A DNA stretch of 64,000 nucleotides from UBA1724 sp051884615 (GCA_051884615.1 JBJEVT010000016.1:1-64000), one strand, 5' to 3'; positions 17,238 through 27,700 are shown, counted from the first letter of the stretch. Notes: generated by a model from the sequence alone, not told the origin. A program made the numbers and translations.

Positions 17238-18665
17238 TCACTCTTCCGTTTGTGGCGTCCATGTTTGCGCCAGTTCGCGGGTCCATTCCCGCAAGGAGGC
17301 GTCCCGTGCCCCGAGGACGAGCCAGGCATGGAAGGGGGTTTGTCGCAGGGCGTGTTCCGCCTGCCGGCGGTCCTCCAGGAAAGTGGCGGGGATGCCCTCC
17401 CGGGCGAAGCGTTGAGCCACCTCCTGGGAGGTGGGGGAGAACTCCACGGTGCCTCCGGCGTAGTAGACTGGCAGGAGGAGCAGCCGGTCCCCGGGTGAGA
17501 GGCACGCCTTCAGCTGGTCCCGCAGGGGTTCCTCCATGAAGCGCAGAGCGCCGAAGCCATGGGGCTGGAAGACGATGCCCAGGGGGGAGCCGAAGCGTTC
17601 CCGGGCGGTGGAGATGGCGGCAAAGATCTTCTCCGGATTGTGGGCGTAGTCGTTGACGATGCCCGGGGCGCCGGCGGGGGTGGGGAAGACCTCGAACCGC
17701 TGGCGCACTCCCTGGAAGCCCGCCATCGCCTCCCCGATTTCCTCCGGCGAGGTTTCCGGCAGGGCCATGCGGAGCAGCTGATAGACCGCCATGCCATTGA
17801 GGGCGTTGTGGCGGCCGGAGAGCCGGCTGCGGAGGGGAGTTCCCTCCGGTCCCTGGAAGGAGATTCCCCGGGCGTCGGCGTGGTATCCTCCCGGCTCCCC
17901 GGGGAAGGTGTGGAAGGTTGCCGCGGCGTCTGGTCCCTCCAATTCCGGCAGGGCTTCGGGGCGCAGGGCTCCCTTGCGGCAGCGTCCCAGGAAGTGTTGG
18001 AAGACCTGGACCAGCTCCTCGGTGCTGTAGTGGTCGTCCCCCACATTGAGCACCACGCCGTAGTCCGGGGCGAATTCCCGGATGGAGCGATCGCTTTCAT
18101 CGATTTCCACCACCGTGAAGCGCGGGCGGGTCGTCTGGGGGGTGGCGTAGAAATTTCCGGGGGTGTCGGGCGTCTCCCATTCCGGGAGATAGCCGCCGTT
18201 CACCAGCACCAGGGAGTGTCCCAGGCGGCGCAAAGCGGAGCCCAGCCAGCCGGTGACCGTGGTTTTGCCGCAGGTTCCCGCCACCCCGACGAGGGTGCCG
18301 CCGGTCTGGGCGCAGAGCCGGGAGAGAGCCAGGGCACGGTGGAAGACCGGCAGACGGGGCATGGCCAGGGCATCGGGATTTCCCGGCTCAATGGCCGTGG
18401 TGAAGATGAAGCCGTCGGGCTGGAAGGCCCGGGGGCCGCTCCCATCCTGGGGAAAGACCGCAATCCCCTGACGCTCCAACGCCCGGAAAAGAAATTGGCG
18501 GGACGGCTCCTGCCAGCCCCGGTCGCTGCCGGCCACCTGGTATCCCTGATGCTTCAGAAACTGCGCCAGCCCGCTCATGCCGATTCCCCCGATGCCCACA
18601 AGAAAGAGGCGGGCCGGCGGCGGGGGAAATGCCTGGGAGAAGACAATGGGAGAGGAGTCAGACAT
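17238..18665 (-). CDS. MurC-like Mur ligase
   Basis: 475-residue ATP-dependent Mur ligase. The N-terminal domain (FLVGIGGIGMSGLAQ) and the central domain (ATP loop GTCGKTT, EIDESDRSI) are those of MurC, the UDP-MurNAc:L-alanine ligase. Several loops differ from classical MurC: GTHGKT is GTCGKT, FQPHRFTRT is FQPHGFGAL, VYPAGE is VYYAGGT, and DDYGHHP is NDYAHNP. It may be the cell's MurC or a paralogue with another substrate; no other mur genes are near. It follows the exonuclease gene and is followed by DUF4230. Confidence 0.75.
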   Translation of the reverse strand: MSDSSPIVFSQAFPPPPARLFLVGIGGIGMSGLAQFLKHQGYQVAGSDRGWQEPSRQFLFRALERQGIAVFPQDGSGPRAFQPDGFIFTTAIEPGNPDALAMPRLPVFHRALALSRLCAQTGGTLVGVAGTCGKTTVTGWLGSALRRLGHSLVLVNGGYLPEWETPDTPGNFYATPQTTRPRFTVVEIDESDRSIREFAPDYGVVLNVGDDHYSTEELVQVFQHFLGRCRKGALRPEALPELEGPDAAATFHTFPGEPGGYHADARGISFQGPEGTPLRSRLSGRHNALNGMAVYQLLRMALPETSPEEIGEAMAGFQGVRQRFEVFPTPAGAPGIVNDYAHNPEKIFAAISTARERFGSPLGIVFQPHGFGALRFMEEPLRDQLKACLSPGDRLLLLPVYYAGGTVEFSPTSQEVAQRFAREGIPATFLEDRRQAEHALRQTPFHAWLVLGARDASLREWTRELAQTWTPQTEE

Positions 18666-18704
18666 GGGGGGGGGAGAGAAAGGAGGAGACGGGGGAGAAA
18701 GGGG

Positions 18705-19322
18705 CTATCGGGAGCGGCGGGGACGGATTGCCGCCAGCTGGGCCGCGGAGAGCTCCCGCCAGCCGGGGGCGGCGAGAAGCGTCTCCAGCAGGGTGGCGCA
18801 TGCCACGGCATCGTAGAAGGCGTCGTGGGCGTTCAGGCCGGGACATTGGGTCTGGAGCACCGGCAAAAGCCCCAGGGCGGGCGCCAGGTTCTCCAGCTTG
18901 AAATCCTGTTGCCGGGGAAAGGCGGCGCGGGCCAGGGTCAAGGTGTCCAGCCAGGGTCCAAAGGACTGCAGGGGAAACTCCCGGGAGAGGATGCCCCGCT
19001 CCGTGGGAACGTTGTGCGCCACCAGGGGACGCCCCTGGAGCAGGGGACGGAGGGTCGGCCACAGCTCCTGGAGCGTGGGGGCGCAAGCCAGTTCCTCCCG
19101 CAGCCTGGCCCAACGGCCGGGGGTGTAGGGATTGAAGGCGTAGTCCCGTGGCACCCGCAGCAGGGATTGGAAGGAGCGGGAGAGATCCACCTTTCCCCGG
19201 GCGAGAAGCACCACGCCGATTTGCCAGGGGGCGTTGGGGTTTTCCGCGGCTTCCCCGGTGGTCTCGAAGTCCAGGACCGCGGCCTCGGTCAAAGCCAGAG
19301 GGATGTCCGTTGTCAGAGCCAT
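18705..19322 (-). CDS. DnaQ-like 3'-5' exonuclease
   Basis: 205-residue exonuclease of the DEDD superfamily. Motif I is AVLDFETTGE (D, E), motif II VAHNVPTERGIL (D replaced by T in the usual HNxxFD), and motif III HDAFYDAVACA (H, D). It is short, so a stand-alone proofreading- or RNase T-like enzyme. The ATG at 19322 overlaps the end of the glycosyltransferase gene by 10 nt. The substitution at motif II means activity cannot be assumed. Confidence 0.75.
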   Translation of the reverse strand: MALTTDIPLALTEAAVLDFETTGEAAENPNAPWQIGVVLLARGKVDLSRSFQSLLRVPRDYAFNPYTPGRWARLREELACAPTLQELWPTLRPLLQGRPLVAHNVPTERGILSREFPLQSFGPWLDTLTLARAAFPRQQDFKLENLAPALGLLPVLQTQCPGLNAHDAFYDAVACATLLETLLAAPGWRELSAAQLAAIRPRRSR

Positions 19323-20026
19323 CGTTCCCAGAAGAGGTCGGTGAGGATTTCCAGGGCGGCCCAGGCGCGCTGTCCCTTTTGCCGGGCGTATTCGGGATAG
19401 GTCACATGGACGGGGAGTTCCCGGAAGGCGAGGTTTTTCCGTCGGATTTGGAGGAGGATTTCCGTGGCGTGTGCCATGCGGTCTTCCTGGAGTCGGATGG
19501 CCTCCAGCGCCTGGGGTGTCAGGAGCCGGAAGCCGTTGTGGGCATCCGTCAGCCAGAGTCCCGTCAGGATTCCATTGACCCCGCGGGCAAGCTTCAGCAG
19601 GGTGCGGCGTCCCCGGGGAATGGCCTGGAGATCCTCCTGCCGGAGGAATCGGGAGCCCAGAATCACCTGCGCCCCGCTTTCCTGCTGCAACCGCCATGCC
19701 CGGGGAATCGCCGCCGCCTCATGCTGGCCGTCGGCGTCGAAGTGAACCACCGCCTGGGCGCCCTGCTCCCGGGCATAGTCTCCCCCGGTCTGCAAAGCGG
19801 CGCCCTGCCCCCGGTTGATCTCGTGGCGCAGGATGGTCACCGGGAGGCCCGGAAGCGCCAGAGGGACGGGGGAGCCGTCATCCACCAGCACCACGGAGTA
19901 GCCCTGTTCCACCAGGGGGCGCACCGTGCGCTCCACCACCGCGGGATCCTCCCGGTAGCAGGGGATGACCACATAGATTCCCCGGGGATTCCAGGGGATC
20001 GTGGAAGTGGCGGGGGACGGGCTCAT
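19313..20026 (-). CDS. family 2 glycosyltransferase
   Basis: 237-residue cytoplasmic glycosyltransferase of the dolichyl-phosphate mannose synthase-like GT2 group. YVVIPCYREDP opens the nucleotide-sugar domain; VVLVDDGS and HFDADGQHE give the metal-binding Asp residues; VILGSRF and NGFRLLTP complete the fold. No C-terminal membrane segments, so it is the short soluble type. Start at ATG 20026 with GGAGG upstream; the ATG overlaps the TGA of the 1143-residue exported protein (ATGA), so translation is coupled. It may add sugar to a lipid carrier or to the exported protein; that is inference. Confidence 0.85.
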   Translation of the reverse strand: MSPSPATSTIPWNPRGIYVVIPCYREDPAVVERTVRPLVEQGYSVVLVDDGSPVPLALPGLPVTILRHEINRGQGAALQTGGDYAREQGAQAVVHFDADGQHEAAAIPRAWRLQQESGAQVILGSRFLRQEDLQAIPRGRRTLLKLARGVNGILTGLWLTDAHNGFRLLTPQALEAIRLQEDRMAHATEILLQIRRKNLAFRELPVHVTYPEYARQKGQRAWAALEILTDLFWERWL

Positions 20027-23000
20027 GGGGCGGGTTCCTCCAGGAAATAGCCGTGGCCCATCTGCCAGGCTCCCTCTCTGCGCCAGCCTTCCGAGGCGGG
20101 ATTCCACGCCCCGCCCCCGGGCGGCGCCTCCTCTCCCAGCAGGGGGCCGGTGAAGGGAAGCCCCGCGGGCCGCTGGCAGGAGGGCGTCAGCACCAGGGAA
20201 ACTTCGGCGTCGTCCAACGCCGGGCCGGGCATCGCCCAGAATCCCGTTCCCCCTGGCAGCACGCCCTCGCCCCGGAGGGGCACGAAGGCGCCGCCGTCAT
20301 AGACATAGAGGACCTCCACGTCCAAAGCCTGCCGCAGAGCCGCCAGGGAGACATCCCCCGGCAGGGACAGGGCGCTGTAGCCCCCCAGGGGAATCTCCTG
20401 CCAGCAACCCGCCAGGGAAGCCAGCATCTTCTCCTGGACGGTGGCGGGCGCCTGGGGCGCCTGGGAGGCATCCCGCAGCAGAGCCACGGAGACGGTGACT
20501 TCCGGCAGGGACTGGATCTGGAGAAGGAGATTCCAGGTCGCCGTCTCCCCCGCCTGGTCCGTGACCCGCACCGACAGGGGATACTCCCCCGGGAGGGTGT
20601 TCATGGGGGGCGCGAGGCGGAGCCATCCCTGGCTAGTGTTTTCCTGGCCCACCTCCGCCCAGGAGGGAGCCCCCGCCTCCAGGGAATAGGTCAGGGAGTC
20701 GGGGGAGGCGTCCTCCAGATCCGGGTCCTGGGCGGCAAGGGTGAGCTGCCGTTCCTCTCCCCCGGTGAGGGCGAGCGTCTGGGGCAGGTCCCCGGGCCAG
20801 GCGGGGGCGTCGTTCACGGGAGTGACGGTGAGATTCCAGGTCTTCACCACTTCCCGTTCTCCATCGAAGAGGCAGAGGGCGAAGACGTCCGTGCCATTGA
20901 AATCGGGGTCTCCCTGATAGTAGACCCGGGGGAAGGAGAGGCGGGTGTCGGGGGGAGCCGTGCGGAGGGTGCCGTGGGCGGGCGGGGTCACGGTCCACAG
21001 AGCCACCGCATCGCCGTCCGCATCCAGGAGAGGCGTGAGGCGGAGATTGGTTTCCGTCCCATCCTCTTCCAGGGAATTCAAGGAGGTGACGGGGAACTGG
21101 GGAGCGTCGTTGGCCCACAGGGGGTCGTTCCAGAGATGGAGGTTCCAGTGGCCATTCTCCGCAGGCGTCTTCCCGCCCTCCGTTTCCATGTCGGCGCAGG
21201 AGGAGAAGGCGATTTGACGCCCGGAGGGGGAGATGGCCAGGGCGCCGGGGGGCAGAACCGCCTCCGGGGTCAGGCACCGCACCTCCGGGGAATCCGCCAG
21301 CAGATCCCAGACCCCGATGCGCTGCACGGTCTCTCCCGCCGGCACATAGAGGAAAGCCAGGCGACGCCCGTTGGCGGAGAGGCAGACCTGGCTGGCGTCC
21401 TCCGGCAGGGCGAGAACGGAAATCTGGGGAGAAGAGGAGAAGGGAGCCTGCAGCAGGCGGAACACCCCGTCCTCACCCCGGAAAAGAATCTTCCCTCCCT
21501 CATGGGTCATGCCCAAAAGGGCGGCGACGGAATGGCTGGTCAGGACGGAGGGCTGGACGCCCGCGCCCCCCAGGCGCCCCATGAGCTTCGCGCCCTCCCG
21601 CCAGATCACGGTCGTGCCCGCGGCGGAAAGGAAAGGAGAGTCCGCGGAAGCGGAGAGAGTCTCCCAGGTGTCTCCCCCATCCGGGGAGAAGCGGAGCTCT
21701 CCCGTGGCCAGCAAAGCTGCCACGGCGCCGCAGCGGGAGACGGCAAGGGCGCCTGCCGTCTGGAGATGGGCCGAGGCGTCCACGCAGGTGTCATCCCGGA
21801 ACAAGGCGCCATCCTGCTTGCGAATCCAGAAGGAAGCCAGGGGGCATCCCTGGGCGAAAGCCACCTCGTCCTCTCCCGAGAGGCGGGTCCAGAGGGAGGA
21901 GCGGGTCGTCTCCCTGCCATAGAGGGCCTGTCCCGAGGTGTTTCCCGCCAGGGGGGCGTCGGTCACCGTCTGCACCTGTCCATCCTGGGGGAAGAAAAGG
22001 GAGGGATAGCGGTAGACATTGAGGGAGGGCGCCAGGTATTCTGTCAGACCCTGGAAATCCGTGATGCGAATGGTCAAGGAGCAGGCGTCCCCGGAATCCA
22101 GGAGCAGGCGGAGAGTCACTTCCCCGGCGGCCGCCCCCTCCTTCGCGACCACGCTCCAGGGAAGGGTCTCCCAGGGCATCTCCTCCCCGGCGGGAATCGT
22201 CTCTCCGGTGACCTGGGAAACCACCAGAAAATCCACCGTCTCCACCCCCTCCGGCAATTCCCAGCGGAGACAGGTGGAGTCCCGGGCGCCGCCCAGCTGA
22301 ATCCCCATGTCCCCCTCCCCCCTCGTGGGGATGCGCACCACGGATTCCGTCACCCCGATCCGGGGTCCCAGGTCCAGGAAGAAGAGCTGTCCTTCCTTGT
22401 CCAGCCATGCCGCATACCGTCCATTGGGGGAGAGGAGGCAATGGGGTCCGGTCTGGGCGGTGGTTTCGGGGAAGGCCACATTGTCCGCCAGAGTCTGCAG
22501 GGTGTCATCCCGGCGGTCCAGGAGACAGAGGCTTGTCTCCGTACGGAAGAGGAGGAGCCGCCCATCCTGGGAGAATGTCGGTTCCAGGGCCTTTCCCGAG
22601 GAGACCCAGCTCCACTGCCAGGTGGCCGCCCCGGGCTCCCGTGTGGCAAGACGGAGGCGCATTCCCCGGGCGCCGTCCACCGCGGGATACGCCAGGGCAT
22701 TCCCGGAGGAAGAGGCGGCGATCCAATGGAAGCTGGACAGATATTCCCCGTTGAAGACCCCCAGCTCCTGGCGCCGCCCCAGCAACTCCACCAGTTCGTT
22801 CTCCCCCGTGGCCAGATTCTGCCTCCGCAGACCGTTCTGACTCTGCTCCTCCTGGGAAAGATAGACCAGAAACTCCCCGTCCGACACCAGAATCGCACGC
22901 ATCCCCGTGTCCTCCGGCAACGCCTCCCCCTCCCTGTCCGTCACTCCCTCCGAAGACAACATCCGGGTCAGGAGCCGCTCCCCCGCCCCCCGGTAAATCA

Positions 23001-23454
23001 GCAGCTCCTCCTCTTCTCCCTTCGACGGACGGAACCAAAGCTCCCGCCACGTCTGCGCCCCCAAGCTCCCCTGCATCTCCTCCCCGCTCCCCCGCAAAAG
23101 ACGCATCACCCAGTTGACGCCCGTGGCATCCGTGGGCTCCCGGCGCAACCCCCACGCCACCCCGTCCTCCAGACCATGCCCCATCCGCAGGACACGCCAG
23201 GACCACTGCATGGGATTGGGAGTCGGCTCGCAGGGAACAAGACACACACTCCTCCCCGTCCCCAAGGAGAATCCATAGCCCCCCACGAAAGCCTCGTCCT
23301 TCCCCGCGGGAGTCCCCCGGAACAACAACTCCCCCGAATCCCCCAGGCTCTCCAGAGAATGAATCCGTCCAACCCCCTCCACCTCCACCTGGCCCAGGGC
23401 GGCCAGGGAGAACCACAGCATCACGGCAAAGATGGCAGAAAGACGTCGACGCAT
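20023..23454 (-). CDS. large exported beta-propeller/cadherin-like protein
   Basis: 1143 residues with a signal peptide (about 1-22, ending AALG/QV). The first ~700 residues hold WD40/TolB-like propeller repeats, seen as LLSPNGRYAAWLD, FSPDGGDTW, LSANGRRLAFL and AISPSGRQIAF. After about residue 770 come cadherin/Ig-like segments with the VTPVNDAP signature, then an unknown C-terminal domain with GGYSALSLPGDV. It is an extracellular or periplasmic surface protein. Upstream lies an AT-rich palindrome; downstream a glycosyltransferase is coupled to it. Function unknown. Confidence 0.75.
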   Translation of the reverse strand: MRRRLSAIFAVMLWFSLAALGQVEVEGVGRIHSLESLGDSGELLFRGTPAGKDEAFVGGYGFSLGTGRSVCLVPCEPTPNPMQWSWRVLRMGHGLEDGVAWGLRREPTDATGVNWVMRLLRGSGEEMQGSLGAQTWRELWFRPSKGEEEELLIYRGAGERLLTRMLSSEGVTDREGEALPEDTGMRAILVSDGEFLVYLSQEEQSQNGLRRQNLATGENELVELLGRRQELGVFNGEYLSSFHWIAASSSGNALAYPAVDGARGMRLRLATREPGAATWQWSWVSSGKALEPTFSQDGRLLLFRTETSLCLLDRRDDTLQTLADNVAFPETTAQTGPHCLLSPNGRYAAWLDKEGQLFFLDLGPRIGVTESVVRIPTRGEGDMGIQLGGARDSTCLRWELPEGVETVDFLVVSQVTGETIPAGEEMPWETLPWSVVAKEGAAAGEVTLRLLLDSGDACSLTIRITDFQGLTEYLAPSLNVYRYPSLFFPQDGQVQTVTDAPLAGNTSGQALYGRETTRSSLWTRLSGEDEVAFAQGCPLASFWIRKQDGALFRDDTCVDASAHLQTAGALAVSRCGAVAALLATGELRFSPDGGDTWETLSASADSPFLSAAGTTVIWREGAKLMGRLGGAGVQPSVLTSHSVAALLGMTHEGGKILFRGEDGVFRLLQAPFSSSPQISVLALPEDASQVCLSANGRRLAFLYVPAGETVQRIGVWDLLADSPEVRCLTPEAVLPPGALAISPSGRQIAFSSCADMETEGGKTPAENGHWNLHLWNDPLWANDAPQFPVTSLNSLEEDGTETNLRLTPLLDADGDAVALWTVTPPAHGTLRTAPPDTRLSFPRVYYQGDPDFNGTDVFALCLFDGEREVVKTWNLTVTPVNDAPAWPGDLPQTLALTGGEERQLTLAAQDPDLEDASPDSLTYSLEAGAPSWAEVGQENTSQGWLRLAPPMNTLPGEYPLSVRVTDQAGETATWNLLLQIQSLPEVTVSVALLRDASQAPQAPATVQEKMLASLAGCWQEIPLGGYSALSLPGDVSLAALRQALDVEVLYVYDGGAFVPLRGEGVLPGGTGFWAMPGPALDDAEVSLVLTPSCQRPAGLPFTGPLLGEEAPPGGGAWNPASEGWRREGAWQMGHGYFLEEPAP

Positions 23455-23489
23455 GTCACCAAAAAGTCAGCACAGAAAGTCTGTTTATT

Positions 23490-23516
23490 ATAACATATTG
23501 AATATGAATATGTTAT
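23490..23516. promoter_or_regulatory. palindromic operator-like site
   Basis: Perfect 10-bp inverted repeat ATAACATATT / AATATGTTAT with a 7-nt spacer, 36 nt upstream of the exported protein's start codon. It overlaps a minus-strand TATAAT box (23492-23487). The AT-rich sequence stands out from its GC-rich surroundings. Candidate repressor or activator site for the exported-protein operon. Confidence 0.5.
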
Positions 23517-23566
23517 GGCATTCTCCACCTCCCCCGCGGGCGGAAGAGGAGAGATGAGGGGAAACA

Positions 23567-23605
23567 GGAAAGGCGGAACCGGTGGAAATCCGGTGCCGCC
23601 TTTCC
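23567..23605 (-). terminator. terminator of the outer-membrane barrel gene
   Basis: Stem GGAAAGGCGG/CCGCCTTTCC extended by ACCGG/CCGGT across one mismatch, loop of 7 nt, followed on the minus strand by TGTTTCCCC. It lies 63 nt after the stop at 23668. The T-run is short, so its strength is uncertain. Confidence 0.6.
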
Positions 23606-23667
23606 CGATGAAGATTCCTCCGAGGCGGGGAGGCCCGGGAGGCGGGCGATTCTCCCCTGTCGGGGGA

Positions 23668-24630
23668 TTAGAAGCGCATCTGGAGCTTCATCATGCCGCC
23701 GAAGGTGTTGAGGGACTGTCTGACGTAGCGGGTGCCCACGTCGCCCAGGCCCTTGTCGTAGCGGAGTTCGGCGGAGAGGCCGATGGTCTCGTTGAACCAG
23801 TATCCGGCGCCCGCGGAGGCGTAGAGGCCCCAGTTGAACTCGGTCTCATTGGCGCGGTCACGGCTCTGCATGCGGTTTTCCCCGGTGGTGATGCCGGCGT
23901 AGGAGGTGGTCTCCATGTCAGCCACGGAGAGGGTGGGGCCGGCGGCCACGAAGGCGCGGATGCCGTTGTCCAGGTTGTAACCCAGGGAGACGCCCAGATC
24001 CACCACATAGAGGTCCATGTCGAACTTCACCCGGGAATTCAGCAGCAGGTCCGCCGCGCTGGTGGAATCCAGGATCACGTCGGAGGGAGTGAAGACATTG
24101 CCCACGTTGCTGACGTAGCGGTCGTAGCTATTGGCGAACGCGCCGGTCACGGAGCCGCCGTCCTGGGTGCCCATGGAGTAGTACTGGAAATTCGCCACCA
24201 GCTGGAGGTCCAGATTGTCCTGGCTCCACAGTCCCTTGGCGAAGGAGAGGGCGGGGGCGGTCTGCTCCCGCACGCCGTAGTCGCCGCGGCCCTTGCCATA
24301 GGCGCCGGGGAAGCTGGCGAAGGAGAGGCGGTTGACGCCGTCCCCCAGTCCGGGATAGCGTGCGTTCCAGGCTTTCTGGAGGTTTTCATTGGTGGTCTCC
24401 CGATAGGTGCCGGTGCTTTCATCCAGGACGAAGTTCGTCATGGAGGGGGAGTGGCCGGACTTCACATGGGGGCTGTGGAAATTGCGGTAGGCAACGCCCA
24501 CGGAGACGGTCCAGTCGGCTTCGGCCTCGCCCTGCTGGAAGGTGGGCGCGGCGGGTTCGCCCGCCTCTTCCTGGGCGAAGAGGGAAAGGCTGGCCAGGAG
24601 GCTGAGAATCAGGAGCAGATGTTTCTTCAT
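23668..24630 (-). CDS. outer-membrane beta-barrel protein
   Basis: 320-residue exported protein. It has a signal peptide (about residues 1-20, ending FA/QEE), alternating hydrophobic/polar strands typical of a barrel (VSVGVAYRNF, DLQLVANFQYY, GLYASAGAGYWF, LSAELRYDKG) and a C-terminal Phe (LQMRF), the usual outer-membrane sorting residue. AAGGAG lies 8 nt before the ATG. It sits between the giant Ig-like protein and the propeller protein in one run, so it may form their membrane partner. No specific family recognised. Confidence 0.75.
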   Translation of the reverse strand: MKKHLLLILSLLASLSLFAQEEAGEPAAPTFQQGEAEADWTVSVGVAYRNFHSPHVKSGHSPSMTNFVLDESTGTYRETTNENLQKAWNARYPGLGDGVNRLSFASFPGAYGKGRGDYGVREQTAPALSFAKGLWSQDNLDLQLVANFQYYSMGTQDGGSVTGAFANSYDRYVSNVGNVFTPSDVILDSTSAADLLLNSRVKFDMDLYVVDLGVSLGYNLDNGIRAFVAAGPTLSVADMETTSYAGITTGENRMQSRDRANETEFNWGLYASAGAGYWFNETIGLSAELRYDKGLGDVGTRYVRQSLNTFGGMMKLQMRF

Positions 24631-24732
24631 GGAAAATCTCCTTGTTGGGATGGATTCAATCGTAGAAAATTTCGGAGGGGGGGAAGGGGGAGAGGGGGAG
24701 CCTCCCGCCCCTTCCGGGGAGCCCGTTCTTCG

Positions 24733-27700
24733 CTAGAGGGAGGGGTCCTTCTGCACCAGGTAGACCACATAGTCGCCCACCTTTTCGCCGTTCACGTAGA
24801 TCAGCAGCACCACATAGTCGCCGGCGGCCAGGGGCAGGTCATCCGACAGCTGGAGGGCCAGGCCGCCCAGGTAGTGTTCGACGGGCGTCTGGAATCCGTA
24901 GAACCACTTCATCTCGGCGATGGAGAAGTACTGGTAGTCGAAGGTGACCTGGATGGAATCGTCCAGCACGCCCTCGGTGAAGACCACCATCTTGTCCATC
25001 ATCTTGTAGACGCCGGTGGCGACCGGGTTGCGGGTGGTGGCTGCCAGGGTGAACTGCATCTGGCTGCTGGAGATGGCGTCGTCGCCCGCCTTGGCGACCA
25101 CATACCAGGTGTAGCTGACGGGGTCCTCATCCATGGCCAGTTCCAGGGTGGCGTTGTTGGCGGTCAGGCCGCTCGCCTCCTCCACCAGCCGTCCGTCGGG
25201 GCCGTTGACCCGGAGCACGTACTCCTGGGCATTGGTGGCCACGGGCCAGGAGAACTTCACCGTCTCGGAGGTCAACACCTTTCCGCTGGCGGGAGCGAAG
25301 GCGGGGGCGTTGCCCCAGACCAGCTCCTGGGCGGTGGCTTCCGGCACCTCGATGGTCAGGACGGGCGTCTCCTCTCCTTCGCCGGCGGGGTTGATGCCCT
25401 GGACCAGCAGGGTGAACTCGCCCGCCTGGGGAATCTGGAGTTCCTGTCCGGTGATGGTGGGCAGGATCATGCCCTTCTTATCCGCCTGGAAGTCCACGGG
25501 ACCCACGCTCTGGAGGGTGACGCCATCTTCATCCACCACCTGCATCTGGTAGGAGCGCGCCATGGGCACCTGGATCTCGGGGAGAGTGACCCAGCCGTTC
25601 TCGTCGGCGGTCACCCGGTCCACGGCGCAGGTGGCACGGCCAGGCAGCCCGTATTCGCCCACCGACAACTCCCGCTCGGCGCAGATTTCCTCGGTGGTGC
25701 CCTCGGTCATGGTCCACACCAGGATGGTCACCTTCAGATCGGTGTTCTCGGGATACCCCTCGAAGCCCACGGCGGCGTAGTCCTCGGGCAGCAGCTGGGT
25801 GCGGTCGTCCTTCACGGTCAGCTCAAGGACCTCCTCGTCGCTTTCCAGGACGAAGGTGTGCCCGAAGACGTGCTCCTCGGGGGAGGCGCAGGTGAAGGAG
25901 ATGATGGGATACCAGGGGGAGGCGCCCACGAAGATCGTGATGGTGACGGCGGAGCTCTCCTTGGGATCCTCCACGCCGCCGCTGGTGCCGTTGTCCTTCA
26001 CGCAGAACTCGACGGTGGCGCTCTTGCCCAGCTCGGCGTCCGTGTTCACGGTGTAGGTCAGGATGGCGCTGGTCTTCCCGTAGGAGATGGAGGGCGCCAC
26101 GGCGAAGATGTTGTCGGGGTCCGACACCTCGAGGATGCGGGCGTCGATCAGCTCCTGGTCACTCTCACCCGCGCCCATGTCCACGGAGAAGGTGGCGGTG
26201 AGTTCCTCGCCCCGCTGATCCGGGAGGACATACTGGTCCTCGGCCTTCACCACGGGAGCGTCGTTCACGGAGATCACCTTGAGGGAGATCACAGGAACCT
26301 GCTCGGCGGCGGCGCCGGACTCATCCACCGCGGAGACCACCACCTGGGGCATGGACACGCCGTCGTTGAAGTAGTCCTTGGCGGGAGTGAAGGTGAGTTT
26401 TCCCGTGGCGGCGTCAATCTGGACGACGCCCACGGAGGCATCCAGAGCCTGCACGGCGTAGGTCAGGGAATCCACGCCGTCCTCCACGTCCACGTCATAG
26501 GCGCCCACGTAGATGGACTGGGCCTCCCCGTCCTCGTTGATCTCCCAGGTGAACTCCTGGGGCTTCTCGGGCTTGGCGGGCACCGTGTCGCCCGCCGAGG
26601 GCTTGTCCGACCCGATGTAGTAGAAGTAGGGAGCGGTATTGCCGATGATCCAGCCGACGGACTCGGAGAAGTCGGAGAGGACTTCAGACTTCCCTGCCCC
26701 ATAGGGAGCGGTGACGGCCTGCGCCGCCACACTCACGGTGTATCCCTTCTTGATGGCGGTGGCAAGGCTCAGGCTGTCTCCCGCCTCCCCTTCTCCATTC
26801 ACCGCGGTGAAGGTCTCGCCATCCTCGCTGTACTTCCAGAGGTAGGCGTAGGTGATGGCGTCCTGGTCGGCGTCTTCAGAGCCGGAGGCGACGACATTCA
26901 GCGTGGAGCCATGGACGGCCTGCGCGGGCGACAGGACAAGTCTGGTGGGGGTGGAAGGCGGGCGGTCCACATCGTTGACCGTCACAGACACGTCCGCGTA
27001 GCCTTTGCCATCGGTCGCCCAATCGACGGCGATGATTCTCACGGTGAACACATCGGATGCGTTGCGGGGGCCGTCGGAGGAGTTGGCGATGGTGTCATAC
27101 CCGTTGTTGGTCACCTCCCACGTGGCGTGGCATTCATAGGAGCCAGTGGACCACGTTGCCGTTTCCTTTTCCCTCAACGTATAGCTCCAGCCCTTGGGAA
27201 CCTCGATCTCCCAGTCCTTCACGCCGGCGGGGTAGACATCGCCGTCGGTGGCCTTGGCCGTCACCGTGAATGTGACGGGGTTGCCCTCTTCATCCACCTC
27301 GGAGATGGTCACGCTGGCCTCGCTGGCAATCGTGACCACGGGCACGGGATTCTCCTTGAAATCCACCACCAGGTTGTAGGTCAACTCCTCCCCTTCGTCT
27401 GCGTCGTCATTGGTGATCGTCAGCTGGTAGAGAGCCTGGAGATCCTGCGTGCTCGAGAGGTAGGCCTCGGGAACGGTGTAGGACAGGGTGAGGGTGGCCA
27501 CATTCCCGTTGTTCTCCCGAGTCACCGTCAGGTTGTCGGGCAGGGTGGACGTCTTCTGGTAGCTGACGCTGTAGATGACATCGGTGGCGCCGTCCACATC
27601 CGTGACATTCAGGGTGCAAGTTCCGGTGGCCGCCGTGTCCTCGCCGCCGCGACGGATGAAGATGCGGCCCTCGTTCTCCGCCAATGCGGGGGCTTTGTTC

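Noticed and set aside
20053..23493. 1146-codon open frame on the + strand
   Set aside because: Antisense shadow of the 1143-residue exported protein; low-complexity Gly/His/Arg content.
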